DNA from: Bacteroides ovatus
GTDB taxonomy: Bacteria > Bacteroidota > Bacteroidia > Bacteroidales > Bacteroidaceae
Reading direction: 5' to 3'
DNA length: 10,004 nt
Assembly (NCBI GenBank): GCA_030844565.1
Contig: JAUUNK010000185.1
Coordinates: 1-10,004 of the forward strand
Shown: positions 6,457 through 10,004 of the stretch, one piece after another
Layout of the letters: each line of letters opens with the position of its first letter
How positions within the stretch are numbered: the stretch's first letter is position 1
Program-made: the position numbers and the translations under genes
The notes under the pieces: model-generated
Seen by the model: the letters and a program-made list of their open reading frames with translations, nothing else
Databases searched by the model: none
What the model was told of the DNA's origin: nothing

Positions 6457-8079
6457 ATGAATATAAAAACACTTCTTTCCCATTTTATGAAAAGCAAAAG
6501 AGTTGAAATAAGCGAGCTAAGGACGGTTATAGAGCAAAGCGGTAACGGTCATTTGCCTTTGTCCTGCCGTGTGGAACTGTTACAGTCCATCGGTAACGTG
6601 GAGATAGTGAACAAAGTGTTTGCGGAGTGCTGCAAGAAGGTATATCCTCTTTGGGGAAATGAGATTGAAGATACCTTGTTGCGGAAACTGCTGTGTTCGG
6701 CGGACGAATATCTTTACCACAGGAAAGGGAAAGCGGATACCTTAGTCGAAGAAGCGAATAGACTACGTAACTATGTAGAGGGGCAATCCTGTACGGAAAG
6801 TATGGCAGGATGGGCGGTAATCTCACTTTGTTATTCGATAGCGGATCATGCCGCCGCTATACTGGATATTGACGAATACGAAGGAGAAGATGATGGTGCG
6901 TTTGAGTATGAGGTATGGAATACGGACTTTTTTGCTTCGATGGCTTTTGCCGGGGGAAATCCTTTTGTGGATGAAGGGGATGCGGGAAAAAGGCGGGAGT
7001 TCTGGAACTGGTATCTTGATACAGTAGAAACGCTGTGCCGTAAATCAGATGCGCCACTGATCCGAATAGATGCCCCAAAGAAAAAAGAAGTAGAACAGAA
7101 CACTATTCCACAACGGACACAGACTTATCAGACACCTGAGATATTATCTAAAATTCAAGAAGTCATAAATAGTGCATTAGTGTTATATGATAAGGATTAC
7201 AATGATAAATGGGATAAAATTATAATATCTGTTCGTTGTATGGCTGTGGGGCTAAGAGCAAAAAATACTGTAATTAAAGAAGGGCAGGAACATAGAATGA
7301 AAACATCTTTGCAGGTGTTTGATATAATGAACGATGTTAAAAAGGAAATGTACAATCAGGCAAAAGTGGAAGGTGCATGGTTCTATTGCATTATTGAGCT
7401 AAATCCTGATTTGACGTATTCTATCCGATTTGTCTATGACGATAAAAGCCAGATTCCACAAGACCACTTAGTAGATTCAGATGATTTTGTTGCTGAATTT
7501 AAGAAGTACCCACGTGCAAAAGAATATACTCCATTATGGTGGCAAGAGATATTGGGAAAGAAAGCGAAGTATTTGAAAAATACTGTTATCGTGGAGCAAT
7601 TAGCTATTACACAGCGAACACAGACTTACCAAACACCTGCGATACAAGAGAAGATTCGGCAAGTTATAGAAAATTCGATGAAAGTATTCAATAAGTATTG
7701 TACAGGTAATTGGAGTAAAATTATTGTAGAAGCGCATTGTATTGGCGATGTGCGAACAAAGGGATATTTCATACAAGGAAACTCGACAACTGAAATGCCT
7801 GTTTCTTTAGCAGCTTCGGACTTGTTGTCAGAAATAAAAGATGATATGTATAAGCAGGCAAGCAATGAAGGTTCATGGCTTATATGTAAAATCGAATTTG
7901 ATACCCAAAAGAAATTTATTATTGAATTTAATTATGACAATAAGTCTTCATTACCCAATGATGTATTTGATAACCCAGAGAGATTAGAAACAGAATTTGA
8001 GGATTACCCACGTACCAAAGAATATACTCCGGTGTGGTGGCAAGAGATATTGGGAAAGAAAGCGAAGTATTTAGAGTAA
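6457..8079 (+). CDS. Putative polyimmunity protein: Imm5-like plus two YezG/DUF600 domains
   Basis: This 540-residue cytoplasmic protein has no signal peptide. Residues 1-205 are helical and resemble Imm5: SMAGWAVISLCYSIAD (115-130), WNTDFFASMAFAGGNPF (154-170) and KRREFWNWYL (178-187). Residues 219-373 and 386-540 are two copies of a YezG-like (DUF600, PF04634) domain. Each has a KI-x-x-VI-N/E helix, a W-x-KIII strand, an MYNQA or MYKQA helix, an alternating strand ending F-x-YD(D/N)KS, and the ending YPR(A/T)KEYTP-x-WWQEILGKKAKYL. Both families are known as immunity proteins beside polymorphic toxins. Arrays of such domains are known as polyimmunity proteins, thought to neutralise several effectors. 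No toxin gene is nearby. The first 650 bases are richer in G+C than the two repeats, suggesting a fusion. It lies 26 bases after the AraC gene and 22 before the Imm26-like gene. Confidence 0.72.
   Translation: MNIKTLLSHFMKSKRVEISELRTVIEQSGNGHLPLSCRVELLQSIGNVEIVNKVFAECCKKVYPLWGNEIEDTLLRKLLCSADEYLYHRKGKADTLVEEANRLRNYVEGQSCTESMAGWAVISLCYSIADHAAAILDIDEYEGEDDGAFEYEVWNTDFFASMAFAGGNPFVDEGDAGKRREFWNWYLDTVETLCRKSDAPLIRIDAPKKKEVEQNTIPQRTQTYQTPEILSKIQEVINSALVLYDKDYNDKWDKIIISVRCMAVGLRAKNTVIKEGQEHRMKTSLQVFDIMNDVKKEMYNQAKVEGAWFYCIIELNPDLTYSIRFVYDDKSQIPQDHLVDSDDFVAEFKKYPRAKEYTPLWWQEILGKKAKYLKNTVIVEQLAITQRTQTYQTPAIQEKIRQVIENSMKVFNKYCTGNWSKIIVEAHCIGDVRTKGYFIQGNSTTEMPVSLAASDLLSEIKDDMYKQASNEGSWLICKIEFDTQKKFIIEFNYDNKSSLPNDVFDNPERLETEFEDYPRTKEYTPVWWQEILGKKAKYLE
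7111..7575 (+). repeat. Intragenic YezG-domain repeat, copy 1
   Basis: The copy begins CAACGGACACAGACTTATCA and ends in the codons for GKKAKYL. Its first 28 bases match copy 2 at 24 positions, and its last 45 or so bases are almost identical to copy 2. The middle is far less alike. The linker VEQ-x-x-I-x-Q before each copy is also shared. Confidence 0.88.
7612..8076 (+). repeat. Intragenic YezG-domain repeat, copy 2
   Basis: This is the second unit, offset by 501 bases at its start and 498 at its end, so a single-codon length difference accumulates inside. The borders are conserved while the core differs at many residues, for example IELNPDLTYSIRFVYDD in copy 1 against IEFDTQKKFIIEFNYDN here. 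Confidence 0.88.
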
Positions 8080-8101
8080 CTATATCTGTAAAATCAAGTG
8101 T

Positions 8102-8767
8102 ATGGCAAAGAAAGTAAAATGTACGACGGGCGATGTGTTCGCTATTCCGGTGTCCGAAACGGAGTTTATATTCGGAAGGGTGCTGTTTGATGTAACGAAA
8201 CAGTATATTAAGATTGTGCCGGAAGAAGAAAGAGAATTTAATTATCTGGGATTCTTCAATAAGAGTGTGCTGGTTGAAATGTTCTTGGGTGTGTACACTT
8301 CGGTGGAAGATGTGGACTTTGAGAAGAAAGCTGTTACCGGGACATTCGTATTTAAGGATTTTCTTAGTGAATACAAGGGAATGATAGTTGGTAAAAGAGA
8401 GGTTAATCCCATTGAAGTGAGTTTCCCGGAAACATTGGGAAGCCGGAATATGGATTATTACCTGACATTGGGAGAACTGGCGTTCCCCATAGATATAACA
8501 GAACAGATTTATTATGATGAAATAAAAGTGATGCCATCTACCGGATATGGTTACTATGAGGTTGTTGTTGCCACATTAGATTTTTCCGGGCGGGACGATT
8601 TAATTGAAGAGGATGCCAAAATGGATAATTATTTTAGAGATTCTGATTTGCGCTCTTTGCCAGATGTACGTAAACGTATATGGAAACTTGCCGGGGAAGA
8701 TATGAACAAGGATTATTACGAACTGGCGAAAGGGAAAGGGGTTGACTTGGCACGATTGTATGTGTAA
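8102..8767 (+). CDS. Imm26-like immunity protein, 221 aa
   Basis: This is a cytoplasmic protein. Its start, TTGDVFAIPVSETEFIFGRVL (residues 8-28), is the hallmark of Imm26 (PF15428), whose members open with a G-D-V-F-A-I-P strand and an F-G-R-V turn. It continues with a beta-rich stretch to about residue 160 and a helical tail (LPDVRKRIWKLAGEDMNKDYYELAKGK). Imm26 was predicted as an immunity family from its place beside polymorphic toxins. The toxin it would bind cannot be told from sequence. It starts 22 bases after the polyimmunity gene and is the last gene before the rteC promoter, so it closes the cargo operon. There is no clear terminator after it, so some read-through into rteC is possible. 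Confidence 0.75.
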   Translation: MAKKVKCTTGDVFAIPVSETEFIFGRVLFDVTKQYIKIVPEEEREFNYLGFFNKSVLVEMFLGVYTSVEDVDFEKKAVTGTFVFKDFLSEYKGMIVGKREVNPIEVSFPETLGSRNMDYYLTLGELAFPIDITEQIYYDEIKVMPSTGYGYYEVVVATLDFSGRDDLIEEDAKMDNYFRDSDLRSLPDVRKRIWKLAGEDMNKDYYELAKGKGVDLARLYV

Positions 8768-8805
8768 ATTACGGTAAAACAGCCTCTTTTGTGCGATTTG
8801 AACGA

Positions 8806-8865
8806 TTATCGAAAAAGAATGGACGGGAAACGAAAAAAGTAATATTCGGATTGCCAATAACTTTG
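8806..8865 (+). promoter_or_regulatory. rteC promoter with paired CGAAAAA repeats
   Basis: The -7 box TAACTTTG (8858-8865) is a perfect TAnnTTTG, 32 bases before the rteC ATG. Upstream are CGAAAAA at 8810-8816 and 8831-8837, 21 bases apart, in a block starting TTATCGAAAAAGAATGGA. No TTTG box sits at the usual -33 distance. RteB is the established activator of rteC in CTnDOT, so the paired repeats are the likely RteB site. That assignment is inference, and no rteB gene is in the window. Confidence 0.75.
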
Positions 8866-8896
8866 CAGCCGTTTTTAGAAACCTAAAAAGGATTGC

Positions 8897-9718
8897 ATGG
8901 ATAAATTTTTTGATTCAATGTTACAGGAGATTGACCGCTATACGGGGACGGTCAATCTGGAAGGGGAAAACATTATTCCGGGATGCCGTGAAATGACAAA
9001 GTTCCTGAAAGAAAAGATGGTTGAACTGAAAGACTTCGCACTGTCACACAAGTTTAAGGACGACGCAGAGGAAATCCGATTTTTTAAGTACCAAAAGCCG
9101 CTGATACTCGGACGGCTGCTGTACTTCTATAAGATATTCCAAATTGAGAGTAACCGACCGCCAAGTCATGAGCTTGCCGCAGGTTATTATCAGGGTGAGA
9201 TAGAGAAGATGAAAGCAGCCTTTGAGAACAGCCTGTCATTCTTCCAGTATTACCGTAGCGGGGCTACGTACCGGGATAACTTCTACTTCAAACGGGGACA
9301 AACGGAGATAAGCCCGGAAACGGACACGTTCATCTTCGAGCCGGAAGCGGAGCTATCCACCGGATATGACCGACTGGTCGCCCGGCTGATTGCGGTGGAA
9401 CTGCTGTTAGCTTTCCTGACAAGGCGGATGCGTGAGCCTACGGACGGCGAGCCGCTATCGGGAAAGAAGCTGTACTGGACGGACAAGAAAGCGGCAGCGG
9501 TGGAATTGATATATGGCATCCATGCGGTGGGAAGCGTGGATAACGGGAAAGCGGACATTATCGACATCGTGACGGCATTTGAACGGACGTTCCATATTGA
9601 TCTGGGCGACGTGTACCACACGTTTATCGCCATGCGTAACCGGAAGAACAGCCGGACGGTGTATCTTGACCAGATGATCGAGCAACTGCTCAAACGGATG
9701 GACGAAACGGATAGCTAA
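8897..9718 (+). CDS. RteC-family excision regulator
   Basis: RteC activates the xis2c-xis2d-exc excision operon of CTnDOT-type elements. In that system it is made when RteB activates its promoter. The 273 residues carry the family's patterns: RFFKYQKPLILGRLLYFYKI (61-80) followed by ESNRP, FQYYRSGATYRDNFYFKRG (116-134), KLYWTDKKAAAVELIYGIH (191-209), and the C-terminal IAMRNRKNSRTVYLDQM (244-260) with RMDE near the end. The C-terminal half is the part expected to bind DNA. The start at 8897 is supported by an AAAGGA sequence 4 bases upstream, an unusually good ribosome site for this window, and by the promoter spacing. It is richer in G+C than the cargo. The following gene is Xis-like, the expected target operon. 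It is not identical in order to CTnDOT, since immunity cargo lies directly upstream. Confidence 0.9.
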   Translation: MDKFFDSMLQEIDRYTGTVNLEGENIIPGCREMTKFLKEKMVELKDFALSHKFKDDAEEIRFFKYQKPLILGRLLYFYKIFQIESNRPPSHELAAGYYQGEIEKMKAAFENSLSFFQYYRSGATYRDNFYFKRGQTEISPETDTFIFEPEAELSTGYDRLVARLIAVELLLAFLTRRMREPTDGEPLSGKKLYWTDKKAAAVELIYGIHAVGSVDNGKADIIDIVTAFERTFHIDLGDVYHTFIAMRNRKNSRTVYLDQMIEQLLKRMDETDS

Positions 9719-9800
9719 CTTATTAAAAAACAATAACAGGATTACCAAGTTCATAGCAAGCTGCCAAATTCTCCCTTTATCATACCCTAACCAGTGACAA

Positions 9801-9815
9801 GCGGCTTGCAGCCGC
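9801..9815 (+). promoter_or_regulatory. Competing hairpin before the terminator
   Basis: GCGGCT (9801-9806), three bases, AGCCGC (9810-9815) forms a perfect 6-bp hairpin. The same AGCCGC is the left base of the terminator stem at 9810-9853, and the terminator's right arm also contains GCGGCT (9843-9848). The two structures cannot form together. This is the geometry of an attenuator, although the longer terminator stem should normally win. Confidence 0.45.
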
Positions 9816-9853
9816 CGGAAGAACCGAAGAAAAGGCTCTCCGGCGGCTTTTTT
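9810..9853 (+). terminator. Rho-independent terminator after rteC
   Basis: AGCCGCCGGA (9810-9819) pairs perfectly with TCCGGCGGCT (9839-9848) across a 19-base loop, and six T residues run from 9848 to 9853. It lies about 90 bases after the rteC stop and separates rteC from the next operon. Confidence 0.9.
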
Positions 9854-9916
9854 CGTGCCGGAAAAAATCTTTGGCAAGGTGGTACGGACGTGAAAAGAAA
9901 AACAATCGAATAGGCG

Positions 9917-9924
9917 GACATTTG
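9917..9924 (+). promoter_or_regulatory. Possible -7 box of the Xis-like operon
   Basis: GACATTTG is one mismatch from TAnnTTTG and lies 29 bases before the ATG at 9953, the same distance as at the other promoters here (25-32). An alternative is AATCTTTG at 9866-9873, also one mismatch but with a much longer leader. A weak box would fit a promoter that needs RteC. Confidence 0.3.
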
Positions 9925-9952
9925 CGACCATAATTTTAAAAATCAACAGATT

Positions 9953-10004
9953 ATGGAAGTAATAACAATCGAAAGCAAAGCGTTTGCCGCCCTCGTGGAG
10001 AAGA
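9953..10004 (+). CDS. Start of a small Xis-like helix-turn-helix gene (partial)
   Basis: Only 17 codons are visible (MEVITIESKAFAALVEK) before the window ends. This N-terminus is typical of the small HTH proteins found directly after rteC in Bacteroidales ICEs, whose CTnDOT counterparts Xis2c and Xis2d help the integrase excise the element. There is no Shine-Dalgarno sequence, and the bases before the ATG are A+T-rich. The identification rests on the short N-terminus and position. Confidence 0.6.
   Translation, partial: MEVITIESKAFAALVEK

Noticed and set aside
6457..8079. CRISPR array or tandem DNA repeat
   Set aside because: The repetition here is two coding units of about 500 bases, in frame within one protein, not short spaced repeats.
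9455..9946. Minus-strand 163-codon ORF over the end of rteC
   Set aside because: It overlaps the well-supported rteC frame and runs through the terminator hairpin; the product has no recognisable features.

Overview
The window looks like part of an integrative and conjugative element (ICE) of the CTnDOT type from a gut Bacteroidales organism (Bacteroides, Parabacteroides or a relative). Three things point there. An RteC-family excision regulator (8897-9718) is followed by the start of a small Xis-like gene (9953 to the window end). Good matches to the Bacteroides -7 box TAnnTTTG lie 25-32 bases before several starts. Start codons mostly lack a Shine-Dalgarno sequence, and secreted products have Bacteroides-type leaders (lipobox FSSC, or a cut after Ala-Gln). 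No rteA, rteB, tetQ, integrase or transfer gene is in the window, so it covers the cargo beside rteC and not the element's core.

Layout. Positions 1-429 hold no gene I can support, only an inverted repeat and a doubtful 28-codon ORF. Next come a TetR-family regulator (430-1029) with a clear terminator, and a palindromic operator candidate just upstream of the promoter of a secreted protein gene (1189-1695). A second promoter (1696-1755) then starts a run of same-strand genes: a lipoprotein (1785-3008), a DUF6714-like cytoplasmic protein (3054-3581), a DUF2931 lipoprotein (3594-4733), a secreted MORN-like protein (4763-5479), an AraC-type regulator (5549-6430), a three-domain putative polyimmunity protein with Imm5-like and two YezG/DUF600 domains (6457-8079), and an Imm26-like protein (8102-8767). 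A third promoter (8806-8865) then drives rteC, followed by a terminator with a competing hairpin and the Xis-like gene.

How the parts may work together. The cargo looks like an orphan immunity island: immunity-type domains, lipoproteins with no export motif that I recognise, and no toxin gene. This resembles the acquired interbacterial defence clusters known from mobile elements in gut Bacteroidales. The most striking observation is that the cargo promoter at 1696-1755 and the rteC promoter at 8806-8865 share a 34-base block (30 identical) at exactly the same distance from the -7 box. The block contains two CGAAAAA repeats 21 bases apart where a -33 box would normally sit. In CTnDOT, RteB activates rteC, so the cargo may answer to the same activator that triggers excision. 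A second theme is domain shuffling: the 1785 lipoprotein looks like a fusion of relatives of the 1189 and 4763 proteins, and two lipoprotein genes with different mature parts share a nearly identical 54-base leader and signal-peptide start.
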